From the NCBI RefSeq assembly GCF_014205155.1, contig NZ_JACHMX010000001.1:4030001-4094000 (forward strand): a DNA stretch of 64,000 nt, written 5' to 3'. A model generated the notes under the pieces. The model ran no database searches, had not been told where the DNA came from, and was given only the letters and a program-made list of their open reading frames with translations. Made by a program: the position numbers and the translations under genes. Below are positions 40,479 through 51,227 of this stretch, piece by piece. Positions within the stretch are counted from its first letter, which is position 1. Each line of letters starts with the position of its first letter. The stretch is from Amycolatopsis umgeniensis. GTDB lineage: Bacteria > Actinomycetota > Actinomycetes > Mycobacteriales > Pseudonocardiaceae.

Positions 40479-41294
40479 ATGAGTCGCAGAGTGTGTTCAA
40501 AAGGCTGGGGGGCCGTCCTCGCGGCGGGGGTCTTGTTGCTCGCGCAGACCCCCGCCGTCGCGTGGGAAGCGGGGCCCAGATACGACGGGGCCGAGGAGCA
40601 CTACGCCGGTTCACAGATCGCGCTGCACGAAGGCGTCACTGTGTCGGTGGGGCCGCTGTACGGCGGCGAAGCGCAGACGCTCGGCCACGACGTCAGCGGA
40701 CATCAGGGCGACGTCGACTGGCCCGGCGCGGCCAGGACGGGCGGGAAATTCGTCTACGTGAAGGCCACCGAGGGCACCGGTTTCGTCAATCCCCGGTTTC
40801 CCCAGCAGTACAACGGTTCTTACGGCGTCGGCATGATCCGCGGCGCGTACCACTTCGCGCGTCCCGACATCTCGGACGGCGCCGCGCAGGCGCACTACTT
40901 CGTCGACCACGGCGGCGGCTGGTCCAAGGACGGCAAGACCCTGCCGGGTGCGCTCGACGTCGAGTACAACCCGTACGGCGAAACCTGTTACGGCAAGACG
41001 GCCGCGCAAATGGTCGCGTGGATGGCGTCGTTCGCCGAGACCTATTTGTGGCGGACGGGGCGGCATCCGGCGATCTACACGTCGACGAGCTGGTGGAAGC
41101 GCTGCACCGGCAACAGCAACGTGTTCTGGCAGAACCCGCTGTGGGTAGCGCGCTACAACACGGAGATCGGCGAGCTGCCCGCCAGCTGGAAGACCCACAC
41201 CATTTGGCAGTTCTCGAACAAGGGAAGCCTGCCCGGCGACCAGAACTGGTTCAACGGCACGGAAGATCGCGTACGCGCGCTGTCGTTCGGCTGA
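40479..41294 (+). CDS. secreted GH25 muramidase (first of two)
   Basis: A 271-residue lysozyme of glycoside hydrolase family 25 with a signal peptide predicted to be cut after AVA at about residue 28. The catalytic acids are in the strand GHDVSGHQGDVDW and in LDVEYNPYGETCYG. The QFSNKGSLPG strand closes the barrel. It cleaves the MurNAc-GlcNAc bond of peptidoglycan. It shares close similarity with the next gene (TSTSWWK/TSTSWWN, YNGSYG). A GTG one codon earlier is possible. Confidence 0.9.
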   Translation: MSRRVCSKGWGAVLAAGVLLLAQTPAVAWEAGPRYDGAEEHYAGSQIALHEGVTVSVGPLYGGEAQTLGHDVSGHQGDVDWPGAARTGGKFVYVKATEGTGFVNPRFPQQYNGSYGVGMIRGAYHFARPDISDGAAQAHYFVDHGGGWSKDGKTLPGALDVEYNPYGETCYGKTAAQMVAWMASFAETYLWRTGRHPAIYTSTSWWKRCTGNSNVFWQNPLWVARYNTEIGELPASWKTHTIWQFSNKGSLPGDQNWFNGTEDRVRALSFG

Positions 41295-41423
41295 ACGCTC
41301 ACCCCGCAGGGTGTTACAAGATCACAAAGCACCACCTAGTTGGAAATGAAAATCACCCACGCATAGTACCAATTTCACGGAAGTTAGTGACAAACCCGGC
41401 ACTCGTCGTCAACAATCGTGCCC

Positions 41424-41453
41424 GGACGGCTACCACCTGCAAGTTAGCCGTCC
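41424..41453. promoter_or_regulatory. hairpin in the leader of the second muramidase gene
   Basis: GGACGGCTA and TAGCCGTCC form a perfect 9-bp stem with a 12-base loop, 32 bases before the start codon. The 191-base upstream region is unusually AT-rich for this chromosome. It could affect mRNA stability or translation; no known riboswitch signature was seen. Confidence 0.4.
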
Positions 41454-41485
41454 TCAGCGAGGGTTATCCGTGAAGGGATTGTCGT

Positions 41486-42331
41486 ATGCGCACTTCCCGA
41501 AGAGTCACCATCGCCGTCGGTTCCGCGCTGCTCCTGCTCGGCAGCACGGTCCAGGCGTCGGCCGCCCCGTCCCCGGAGATCATGTCGATCGAACAGGATC
41601 TCCAGCAGAACGACCACACGATCGGATCGCAGATCCGGCGGGTCGAGGGCGACACCTCCACCCCGGAGTCCAAGGAAAAGGCGGCCCGGCCGCAGCCCGA
41701 AGCCGGCGTGCTCGCGACCGTCGCGGGGATGGACGTCGCCAGCTACCAGCAGAATGTCGACTGGGCCTACTGGTGGGGTCAGGGCAAGCGCTTCGTGTGG
41801 ACGAAGGCCACCGAGGGCACGAGCTACAAGAACCCGTACTTCGCCCAGCAGTACAACGGTTCCTACGGCCAGGGCTTCATCCGTGGCGCGTACCACTTCG
41901 CCCTGCCCAACGTCTCCGGCGGCGCTGCGCAGGCGGACTTCTTCGTCAACAACGGCGGGGGCTGGTCCAAGGACGGCAAGACCCTGCCGGGCGCGCTGGA
42001 CATGGAGTACAACCCGTACGGCGCGACCTGTTACGGCCTGAGCCAGGCGTCCATGGGGGCATGGATCCGGGCTTTCCACGACCGCTACCAGCAGCGCACC
42101 GGCCGCTGGCCCGTCATCTACACCTCGACGAGCTGGTGGAACACCTGTGTCGGCACGTCGCAGAACTTCGGTGGCACGGTCCCGCTGTGGGTGGCGCGGT
42201 ACGCGTCCTCCGTCGGCGCCCTTCCCAACGGCTGGGGCTTCTACACCGTGTGGCAGTACACCTCGAGCCCGCTCGACCAGAACACCTTCAACGGCGCCTA
42301 CGACCGCTTGCAGGCACTGGCCAACGGCTGA
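41486..42331 (+). CDS. secreted GH25 muramidase (second of two)
   Basis: A 281-residue paralogue of the preceding gene with a signal peptide (MRTSRRVTIAVGSALLLLGS...ASA), a charged linker of about 50 residues, then the GH25 domain. Catalytic acids lie in AGMDVASYQQNVDW and LDMEYNPYGATCYG. GAAGGG eight bases before the ATG is the ribosome binding site. The two copies probably arose by tandem duplication and kept separate promoters. Confidence 0.9.
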   Translation: MRTSRRVTIAVGSALLLLGSTVQASAAPSPEIMSIEQDLQQNDHTIGSQIRRVEGDTSTPESKEKAARPQPEAGVLATVAGMDVASYQQNVDWAYWWGQGKRFVWTKATEGTSYKNPYFAQQYNGSYGQGFIRGAYHFALPNVSGGAAQADFFVNNGGGWSKDGKTLPGALDMEYNPYGATCYGLSQASMGAWIRAFHDRYQQRTGRWPVIYTSTSWWNTCVGTSQNFGGTVPLWVARYASSVGALPNGWGFYTVWQYTSSPLDQNTFNGAYDRLQALANG

Positions 42332-42349
42332 GCTGCGCATTTCGTGAAG

Positions 42350-42381
42350 AAGCGGCTCTCGGCCTCGGCCGGGAGCCGCTT
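42350..42381. terminator. hairpin terminator after the second muramidase
   Basis: AAGCGGCTCTCGGCC pairs with GGCCGGGAGCCGCTT with one G-T pair and a two-base loop, followed by TCGCGCG. It lies 18 bases beyond the stop. Confidence 0.75.
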
Positions 42382-42495
42382 TCGCGCGCGAGGTACCTTC
42401 CCCCTGAAACCCCTGGCACGGGCGGATCCGGAACCAGCGCTGACCGCCGGTCGTCTGATCTCCAGCCTCAGGCCCCAGCACGGAAGGCGTGACCG

Positions 42496-43377
42496 ATGAC
42501 CTACCCACCCCAGCCAGGCCAGCCCTACGGCCAGGACCCCCAGGGACAGCAGCCCGGCGGCCCTCCGCAGCAGGGTGGATGGGATCAGACCCAGCAGTAC
42601 GGTCAGCCTCAGCAGTACGGACAACAGCAGGGCTGGGACCAGACCCAGCAGTACCAGCAGCAGCCCCAGCAGGGTTGGGATCAGACGCAGCAGTATCAGC
42701 AGCAGCCCCAGCAAGGCTGGGACCCGAACGCGCAGCAGCCTCAACAGGGCTGGGATCCGAACGCACAGCAGCAGGGCTGGGACCCGAACAACCCCGGCTA
42801 CCCGCAGGGTTACGGCGGCCCGCCCGCCCCGCCGTCGAAGAGCAAGACCGGGCTGATCATCGGGATCGTGATCGGCGTGGTCGTGCTGATCGCCTTCGGG
42901 GTCACCGGTTTCGTCGCGCCGGGCTTCCTGCTCGGCAAGGACGAGGGCAACAACACGGCCGCGCCGCCCGCGTCGTCGTCGAGCCAGGCCCCGACTTCCG
43001 CGCCGAAGAGCAGCCCGAAGTCGAGCGCGCCCAAGAGCAGCCCGAAGAGCACCGAAAGCGGGGGCACGGGTTCCGAAGGCAACCCGAAGGGCGTCCAGAA
43101 CCTCAAGGACTTCCTGGCCAAGGTGAGTGCCGGGGACAAGGCGGGCGCGCTGTCGCTGGTCTGCGCGGACATGAAGGCGACCATGGGCGACTCGATCGAC
43201 ATCATGGCCCCGGCGCCGTCGCAGCTCGAGGTCACCTCGACCGCGGGCATCGGTGACGGTTTCATCACCGGTGACATCGAGGGCACGGTGAAGGGCAAGA
43301 AGGTGAGCGGCTCGGGGATCTCGTCGGACGACAATCCGGACAAGTCCTTCTGTGTCCGCAACTTCTTCGTATTCTGA
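42496..43377 (+). CDS. Gln-rich single-span membrane protein
   Basis: A 293-residue protein. About 110 residues come first, made of tandem QQGWDQTQQY/QQGWDPNAQ units. One membrane helix follows (TGLIIGIVIGVVVLIAFGVT), then the motif FVAPGFLLGK, a Ser/Lys/Pro-rich spacer and a C-terminal domain with three Cys (LVCADMK, FCVRNFFVF). The C-terminal half resembles the product at 52.2 kb, which keeps the FVTPGFF motif after its helix. The Gln repeats may be self-associating. No function assigned. Ends four bases before the next gene. Confidence 0.7.
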   Translation: MTYPPQPGQPYGQDPQGQQPGGPPQQGGWDQTQQYGQPQQYGQQQGWDQTQQYQQQPQQGWDQTQQYQQQPQQGWDPNAQQPQQGWDPNAQQQGWDPNNPGYPQGYGGPPAPPSKSKTGLIIGIVIGVVVLIAFGVTGFVAPGFLLGKDEGNNTAAPPASSSSQAPTSAPKSSPKSSAPKSSPKSTESGGTGSEGNPKGVQNLKDFLAKVSAGDKAGALSLVCADMKATMGDSIDIMAPAPSQLEVTSTAGIGDGFITGDIEGTVKGKKVSGSGISSDDNPDKSFCVRNFFVF

Positions 43378-43381
43378 GCGT

Positions 43382-44488
43382 ATGAAGCGGTTGCTCCGCT
43401 CCCCCCTGCTCTGGACGTTCGTCGTCTCCCTCGTGCTGCTGCTCGCCGTCGGCGGCTGGTTGCTGACCGATCCGGCGACCAGCCGCAGCGAGGCGCTGAA
43501 GACCGGCGGCATCGCCGGTGGTGCCATCGTCGCGCTCTACGCGTTGTGGCTCAACGACCGGCGGCGCCGGGTCGAGGAGCGGCGACAGGAGATCGAGCGG
43601 CAGCGGCAAGAACTCGAACTGCGGCGGGCGGATCAGGACCGGGACCGGATCTCGGACGAACGATTCGCGAAAGCCGTCGAACTGCTCGGGCACGACGCCG
43701 ACCAGGTGCGGGTGGGTGCCTTGCACGCGCTGGCCGGGCTGGCCCGCGGGCGCAAGGTGTACACGCAGACCGTGCTGGACATCCTGTGCTCGTATCTGCG
43801 GCGGCCGTTCGAGCATCCGCGGTACAAGGAGACGGCGAAACGCGCCGGGAACCAGCTGCCCGAACCTGGCAACGAGGAGCAGGAGCAGGAACTCCAGGTG
43901 CGGCAGACCGCCCAGCGCCTCATCGGGGAACTGCTCCCGGCCGCGGATTCCGAGGGCACGCGGGGGTACGACCTCGACCTGACCGGGGCGGTGCTGGAGT
44001 ACTTCGACCTTTCGGACCGGAAGATCGGCAAGCTCCTGCTGCGCTACGGGGGTTTGTACAGCAGCACCGACCTGTCCGGCAGTGTGTTCCTCGGGCCGGT
44101 GTACCTGACCGGGGCGGGAACGGCCGACAAGAAGAAGATCGGCTTCTTCCGCTGCAATGAAGCCAAGTTCGAGCAGCGGGCGTGGTTCAGCGGAGTGCAG
44201 TTCAGCGAAGACGCCGAGTTCCGCGGCACGGTGTTCGCGGGCGAGGCGTCCTTCAAGGACAGCGTCTTCGCGAAGAACGCCGTCTTCGCCGACGCCGAGT
44301 TCAAGGGAGCACTGGATCTGCGGCGCGCGCGGTTCGAGAGCTTCAGCGACCTGAAGTTCCGCAAGGCACCGGCATCGGTGTCGTTGTACAACACGACGGT
44401 GGAACCGGCGAGGGATCACGAACTCCCGGCGGGCTGGGTCGTCGAGACCCTGCCCGACGGCCGGGCCCGGCTCACGGTGAAGGACTGA
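43382..44488 (+). CDS. membrane pentapeptide-repeat protein A
   Basis: A 368-residue protein with two N-terminal membrane spans (LLWTFVVSLVLLLAVGGWLL and IAGGAIVALYALWL). An Arg/Glu-rich coiled coil follows (RRRRVEERRQEIERQRQELE). Then comes the conserved block RFAKAVELLGHDADQVRVGA...LAGLAR and an irregular pentapeptide-repeat solenoid (about 210-330, e.g. AEFRGTVFAGEASFKDSVFA). The gene overlaps its paralogue by one base. Function unknown. Confidence 0.75.
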   Translation: MKRLLRSPLLWTFVVSLVLLLAVGGWLLTDPATSRSEALKTGGIAGGAIVALYALWLNDRRRRVEERRQEIERQRQELELRRADQDRDRISDERFAKAVELLGHDADQVRVGALHALAGLARGRKVYTQTVLDILCSYLRRPFEHPRYKETAKRAGNQLPEPGNEEQEQELQVRQTAQRLIGELLPAADSEGTRGYDLDLTGAVLEYFDLSDRKIGKLLLRYGGLYSSTDLSGSVFLGPVYLTGAGTADKKKIGFFRCNEAKFEQRAWFSGVQFSEDAEFRGTVFAGEASFKDSVFAKNAVFADAEFKGALDLRRARFESFSDLKFRKAPASVSLYNTTVEPARDHELPAGWVVETLPDGRARLTVKD

Positions 44489-45330
44489 TGAAGAGTCTGC
44501 TCAAATCACCACTGCTGTGGACGTTGCTGTCGTCCGTCGCCATGTTGATCGGAGTCACGGCGTGGCTGCTCACGGATCGCGCGACGAGCCGCGGGGACGC
44601 GCTCAAGACCGGCGCGCTGGCAGGCGGGGCGATCGCCGCGCTCTACGGGCTGTGGCTCAACGACCGGCGGCGGCGTACCGAGGAGGACCGGCACGAGATC
44701 GAGCGCAGCCGGATCTCCGACGAACGCTTCGCCAAGTCGATCGAACTGCTGGGCAACGACGCCGACCAGGTCCGGGTCGGGGCGATGCATTCGCTCGCGG
44801 GGCTGGCCAGGACGCGGCCGGAGTACCGGCAGACGGTGCTCGACGTCTTGTGCGCGTACCTGCGGCGGCCGTTCGACCATCCGAAGTTCGAGAGCGACAC
44901 CGTGTGGGACAACGAAAACAAGGCCGAGGCCGAACGAGAGCGGCTGGTGCGGCGCGCGGCCGAAAGGCTGATCCGCGACGTCCTTCCCCACACCGGGACC
45001 ACCGGGCCGACGTTGTCGCTCAACCTCAGCGACGCTCGGCTCGACCGGATCGAACTGCTCGGCAGGCGCGTCGGCTGGTTCGGCGCGGACCGCAGTGAGG
45101 TGCACTATCTCGACCTCACCGACGCCGAACTCGCCGGCAAGTTCTCGATGCGGGACGTGACGATCCACGGTGGGTTCGAGCTCGCCAGGGCGACCTTCGA
45201 GCGGAAGGTGCTGCTGGACGACCTGGTCGTCGAGACCGCTGTCGACTTCAGTGAAGCTACTTTTGCGGAGCCGCCGTCGCTTTCGGGTGTGAAGGTTCCG
45301 GACGGGTCGGTCCTGTCCAAAGAAGGCTGA
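44488..45330 (+). CDS. membrane pentapeptide-repeat protein B
   Basis: A 280-residue paralogue of the preceding gene: the same two spans, the same RFAKSIELLGNDADQVRVGA block, a shorter coiled coil and a degenerate solenoid (LDLTDAELAGKFSMRDVTIH, FERKVLLDDLVVETAVDFSE). The first 55 residues are nearly identical in pattern to protein A. TGATG overlap means coupled translation, so a heteromer is likely. The stop codon is the first part of a phased repeat. Confidence 0.75.
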   Translation: MKSLLKSPLLWTLLSSVAMLIGVTAWLLTDRATSRGDALKTGALAGGAIAALYGLWLNDRRRRTEEDRHEIERSRISDERFAKSIELLGNDADQVRVGAMHSLAGLARTRPEYRQTVLDVLCAYLRRPFDHPKFESDTVWDNENKAEAERERLVRRAAERLIRDVLPHTGTTGPTLSLNLSDARLDRIELLGRRVGWFGADRSEVHYLDLTDAELAGKFSMRDVTIHGGFELARATFERKVLLDDLVVETAVDFSEATFAEPPSLSGVKVPDGSVLSKEG

Positions 45331-45401
45331 AGGACGCTTTCCCCTCATGTGATGGGAGGAAAGCGTCCTTCGCCGCGTCTTATGTGGGGAAAGTCCCCTT
45401 C
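45329..45401. repeat. phased GAAGG/GAAAG array overlapping a stop codon
   Basis: GAAGG at 45329 and GAAAG at 45359 and 45389 are exactly 30 bases apart. Units 1 and 2 pair as GAAGGACGCTTTCC with GGAAAGCGTCCTTC. Read backwards, the right part is a near copy of the sequence after phoU (GCTGAAGGGGACTTTCCCC...CATAAGACG). It starts in the TGA of the pentapeptide gene and ends four bases before the purL stop. Confidence 0.75.
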
Positions 45402-45404
45402 AGC

Positions 45405-47723
<2,319 letters not shown>

Positions 47724-47794
47724 GGCCCTAAGAGTAGGTGAGGGGTCTGTTCACCTCGCCGTCGCCCACGCATAAATCGGTCGCGCCGGTGGTG

Positions 47795-49444
47795 GTGATC
47801 CGCTTACCGTCGACAATCGTGCTTTCCGCCACATATCCCCTTCCGCGACTGAGGCTGCCCGCCAAGCCGACCGCCTGGCGCTACCTGGTCGCGATGATGC
47901 TCGCGCGCCCGGGACTGCTCGTCGTCTCGGCGATCAGCGGTGCACTGTGGTCACTGCCGATCGCCCTGCTGCCGGTCGCGATCGGCCGGGGCATCGACGC
48001 GATCGGGCGCGGCGACGGCGATTCGGTCTGGCTGTGGGGTCTCGCGGCCGCCGGGCTCGGGATCGCGCAGACGCTCGCGGGAACGGTCCAGCATTTCGCG
48101 TCCTACGGCTGCTGGATCCACGGTGCCGGGGTCACGCAGCGGCTCGCCACCGAGCACGCCGCGAAGCTGGGCGCGAACCTGCGGGACACGACCACCACCG
48201 GTGACGTGGTCGCGATCACCACCAGCGACATCAACCCGATCGGGGACTCCTTCGAGGTGCTCGGCCGCGCCTTCGGTTCGCTGATCGCGTTCATCGTGTG
48301 CGCGACGGCGCTGCTTACGACGTCCCCGCTGCTCGGCGTGGTCGCGCTGGTCGGCGTCCCGCTGTCGGTGGTCGGCATCGGCCCGCTGCTGAAGCCGCTG
48401 GAGAAGCGCCAGACGAAGCAGCGCGAGGAGAAGACCGAAGTCAACTCGCTGGCCGCCGACATCGTCTCCGGCCTGCGGATCCTTCGCGGTGTCGGCGGCG
48501 AGAAGCAGTTCCTCGACCGCTTCCGCCGCTCCAGCCAGCGGGTCCGGGCGGCCGGTGTCCAGGTCGGGCGCAGCGAGGCTTGGCTCGCGGCGGCGGAGAT
48601 CGCGCTGCCGGGGCTGGTCACGGTGGTCATCACCTGGCTGGGCGCGCAGCTGGCGATCAACGGGACCATCGGCGTCGGCGAGCTGATCACGTTCTACGGC
48701 GTTTCGGTGTTCCTGGTGGTCCCGGTGACGACGGCGACCGAGTTCGCGGGCGTGCTGAGCGCCGCGCTGGTTTCGGCGCGGAAGGTGTGCAAACTGCTGT
48801 CCACCGAACGCACGCTCGCCGAACCGGAGAACCCGGTGCCGCTGCCGGAAGGCCTGCTGGACCTGTACGACGAGACGTCCGGGATCAAGGCAGAGGCCGG
48901 GAAGCTCACCGTCATCGACGTCGGGGCCGATGCCGAGGCGGTGGCTTCGCGGATGGCGCGGTTCACCGATCCGGATGAACCCGCCCTCGTCGGCGGGATC
49001 CCGGTGGACCGGGTCGCCCTCGGTGAACTGCGGCGGCGGGTGGTCTACGCGCACAACCAGGACATCTGGTTCTCCGGGGTGCTGCGCGAGCAGGTCACCC
49101 CCGCGGAGCCCGGCGACGTCGGGATCACCGAGGCGCTGCACGCGGCGGACGCCGAGGACATCGTGGACGCGCTGCCCGACGGCGTCGACGAGGTCATCGG
49201 CGAACGCGGACGTGAGGTTTCCGGTGGCCAGCGGCAACGGCTGAACCTGGCCCGCGCGCTGGCGACCGACGCCGACGTCCTGCTGCTCGACGAGCCGACT
49301 TCGGCCGTCGACGCGCACACCGAAGCTCGCATAACCGAACGCGTCGCGAAACTGCGGCGCGGCAAGACCACCGTCGTGTTCAGTCAGAGTCCACTGTGGA
49401 CACATGTGGCCGACGAGGTCGTGAGTACGAAAGTGCCCGCATGA
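47795..49444 (+). CDS. ABC exporter subunit with degenerate Walker A
   Basis: About 549 residues: six membrane spans of the exporter fold and a C-terminal nucleotide-binding domain. Where Walker A should be, the sequence reads KLTVIDVGADAEAVASRMAR, with no GKS/T. The signature VSGGQRQRLNLARA and Walker B VLLLDEPTS are intact, and the switch His is missing (FSQSPLW). It should pair with the next gene to make one working ATP site. Three consecutive GTGs are possible starts, and longer ones exist upstream. ATGA overlap with the partner. Confidence 0.85.
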   Translation: MIRLPSTIVLSATYPLPRLRLPAKPTAWRYLVAMMLARPGLLVVSAISGALWSLPIALLPVAIGRGIDAIGRGDGDSVWLWGLAAAGLGIAQTLAGTVQHFASYGCWIHGAGVTQRLATEHAAKLGANLRDTTTTGDVVAITTSDINPIGDSFEVLGRAFGSLIAFIVCATALLTTSPLLGVVALVGVPLSVVGIGPLLKPLEKRQTKQREEKTEVNSLAADIVSGLRILRGVGGEKQFLDRFRRSSQRVRAAGVQVGRSEAWLAAAEIALPGLVTVVITWLGAQLAINGTIGVGELITFYGVSVFLVVPVTTATEFAGVLSAALVSARKVCKLLSTERTLAEPENPVPLPEGLLDLYDETSGIKAEAGKLTVIDVGADAEAVASRMARFTDPDEPALVGGIPVDRVALGELRRRVVYAHNQDIWFSGVLREQVTPAEPGDVGITEALHAADAEDIVDALPDGVDEVIGERGREVSGGQRQRLNLARALATDADVLLLDEPTSAVDAHTEARITERVAKLRRGKTTVVFSQSPLWTHVADEVVSTKVPA

Positions 49445-51168
49445 AAAAGCTGCCGCTGGCAGACAAGAAAGACGTCCGACGCTGGATCAAGGAGACCGCG
49501 CGGGACAACAAGCGCGAGTTCTCCGTGATGCTCGGCCTGTTCTGCGTCGCGACCGCGATCGGGCTGGCCGGACCGCAACTGCTAGGCGCGCTGGTGGACG
49601 AGGTCGTCGAAGGCACGACGACCACCACGATCACCTGGCTCGCGATCGCGTTCGTGGTCGTACTGGGCGCGCAGGCGTGGTTCAAGGGCGTGGCGCGGCT
49701 GCGCGCGCGGGTGTTCGGCGAGCGGATCCTGGCGCGCAACCGCGAGGAGTTCGTCGGGAACGCGCTGAACCTGCCGCTCGGCACGGTCGAAGCGGCGGGC
49801 ACCGGTGACCTGCTCAGCCGGGCGACCACCGACGTCAGCCGGATCGACCACGCGGTGCGGTTCGGCGCGCCGGAGATCCTGATCGCCGCCGTCACCGTGG
49901 TGTTCACCGTGGTGGCGATGGTGATCACGTCGCCGTTCCTGGCGCTGGGCCTGCTGGTCGCGCTGCCGCTGCTGGTACCGGTGAACATCTGGTACCAGCG
50001 GCGGGTGCCGGACGTGATGCGGCGGATGCTGGACCGCTGGTCCGAACTGCAGTCGACCACGCACGAGACCGCGGAAGGCGCGCGGACGGCCGAGGCGCTG
50101 AACCTGACCGGCCGCCGCGTGCACGCCGGGCACGAGGGCCTCGACGCGTCGATGCTGGGCGAGCGCAAGATCCGGGCCCTGCAGATGCGGTGGATCCCGT
50201 CGCTGGAGATCAGCTACGTGCTGCCCGTGCCGGTGATGCTCGGGCTGGGCCTGCTCGCCTATTCGAACGGCTGGGAAGGGCTCGGCACGATCACCGCGAT
50301 GCTGCTGTATTCGCAGGTCATGACGGGTCCGCTGAACGAGGCGCTGTTCTGGCTCGCGGACATGCAGGTCGCCGGGGCTTCGCTGCGACGGCTGCTGGGC
50401 GTGAAGCCGCCTTCCTCGGCGGCTTCGGTTTCGGAGGCTCCGCGCGGCCAGGACATCGAGGTCCGCGACGTGCGCTTCGGTTACAACGCGGACCGCGAGG
50501 TGCTGCACGGGATCGATCTGCGGGTGCCCGCCGGTGAACGGCTGGCGATCGTCGGACCGTCGGGTGCGGGCAAGTCGACGCTGGGGCGGCTGCTGGCCGG
50601 GATGTCGGCGCCGACGTCGGGTTCGGTGCGGATCGGCGGCGCCGAGGTGTCGACGCTGCCGGACGATGTCCTGCGCGGCGAGGTCCTGCTGCTGACCCAG
50701 GAGCACCACGTGTTCGCGGGGACGCTGCGGGACAACCTCACACTGCCCGCCGGCGACTGGCCCGACGAGCGGCTGCTGGCCGCGCTGGCCTCGGTCGGCG
50801 CCGCGGAATGGGTGGCCGGGCTGCCGGACGGGCTGGACACGAAGGTCGGCGCCGGGGCGGTCGCCGTCCCGGCGGCGATGGCGCAGCAGCTGGCGCTGGC
50901 GCGGGTGGTGCTGGCCGACCCGCACACGCTGGTGCTCGACGAGGCGACGTCACTGCTGGACACGGGCTCGGCGCGGGACCTGGAGCGGTCTCTGAGCGCG
51001 GTGCTCGAGGGGCGCACGGTGATCGCGATCGCGCACCGGCTGCATACGGCGGCCGCGGCGGACCGGGTCGCCGTCATCGAGGGCGGCAAGGTGACCGAGC
51101 TCGGTTCGCACGCGGAACTGCTGGCGGCCGGGGGTCCCTACTCGGCGCTGGTGGCCGCCGCCTCCTGA
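49441..51168 (+). CDS. ABC exporter subunit with degenerate signature motif
   Basis: A 575-residue exporter half with six membrane spans. Its Walker A GPSGAGKST (372-380), Q-loop LLTQEHHVF, Walker B TLVLDEATS (Glu501) and switch His (IAHRLHT) are complete. However, the LSGGQ signature is replaced by AVPAAMAQQ. This is the mirror of the defect in its partner. Substrate unknown; drug or lipid export is typical of heterodimeric members. A perfect 21-bp hairpin follows. Confidence 0.9.
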   Translation: MKKLPLADKKDVRRWIKETARDNKREFSVMLGLFCVATAIGLAGPQLLGALVDEVVEGTTTTTITWLAIAFVVVLGAQAWFKGVARLRARVFGERILARNREEFVGNALNLPLGTVEAAGTGDLLSRATTDVSRIDHAVRFGAPEILIAAVTVVFTVVAMVITSPFLALGLLVALPLLVPVNIWYQRRVPDVMRRMLDRWSELQSTTHETAEGARTAEALNLTGRRVHAGHEGLDASMLGERKIRALQMRWIPSLEISYVLPVPVMLGLGLLAYSNGWEGLGTITAMLLYSQVMTGPLNEALFWLADMQVAGASLRRLLGVKPPSSAASVSEAPRGQDIEVRDVRFGYNADREVLHGIDLRVPAGERLAIVGPSGAGKSTLGRLLAGMSAPTSGSVRIGGAEVSTLPDDVLRGEVLLLTQEHHVFAGTLRDNLTLPAGDWPDERLLAALASVGAAEWVAGLPDGLDTKVGAGAVAVPAAMAQQLALARVVLADPHTLVLDEATSLLDTGSARDLERSLSAVLEGRTVIAIAHRLHTAAAADRVAVIEGGKVTELGSHAELLAAGGPYSALVAAAS

Positions 51169-51169
51169 C

Positions 51170-51219
51170 GCGTTCAGTCCTCTGAATGCGGTTGAGATCG
51201 CATTCAGAGGACTGAACGC
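51170..51219. terminator. 21-bp perfect hairpin between exporter and purQ
   Basis: GCGTTCAGTCCTCTGAATGC plus one more base pairs exactly with its complement around GTTGAGAT. It lies between convergent genes, three bases beyond the exporter stop, and could end both transcripts. Its sequence family (CGTTCAGTCC) differs from the GAAGG arrays. Confidence 0.85.
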
Positions 51220-51227
51220 AGGGAGGA

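Noticed and set aside
41295..41485. ydaO (cyclic di-AMP) riboswitch upstream of the second muramidase
   Set aside because: Cell-wall hydrolases are typical targets, but the conserved core segments of that riboswitch could not be found in either muramidase leader.
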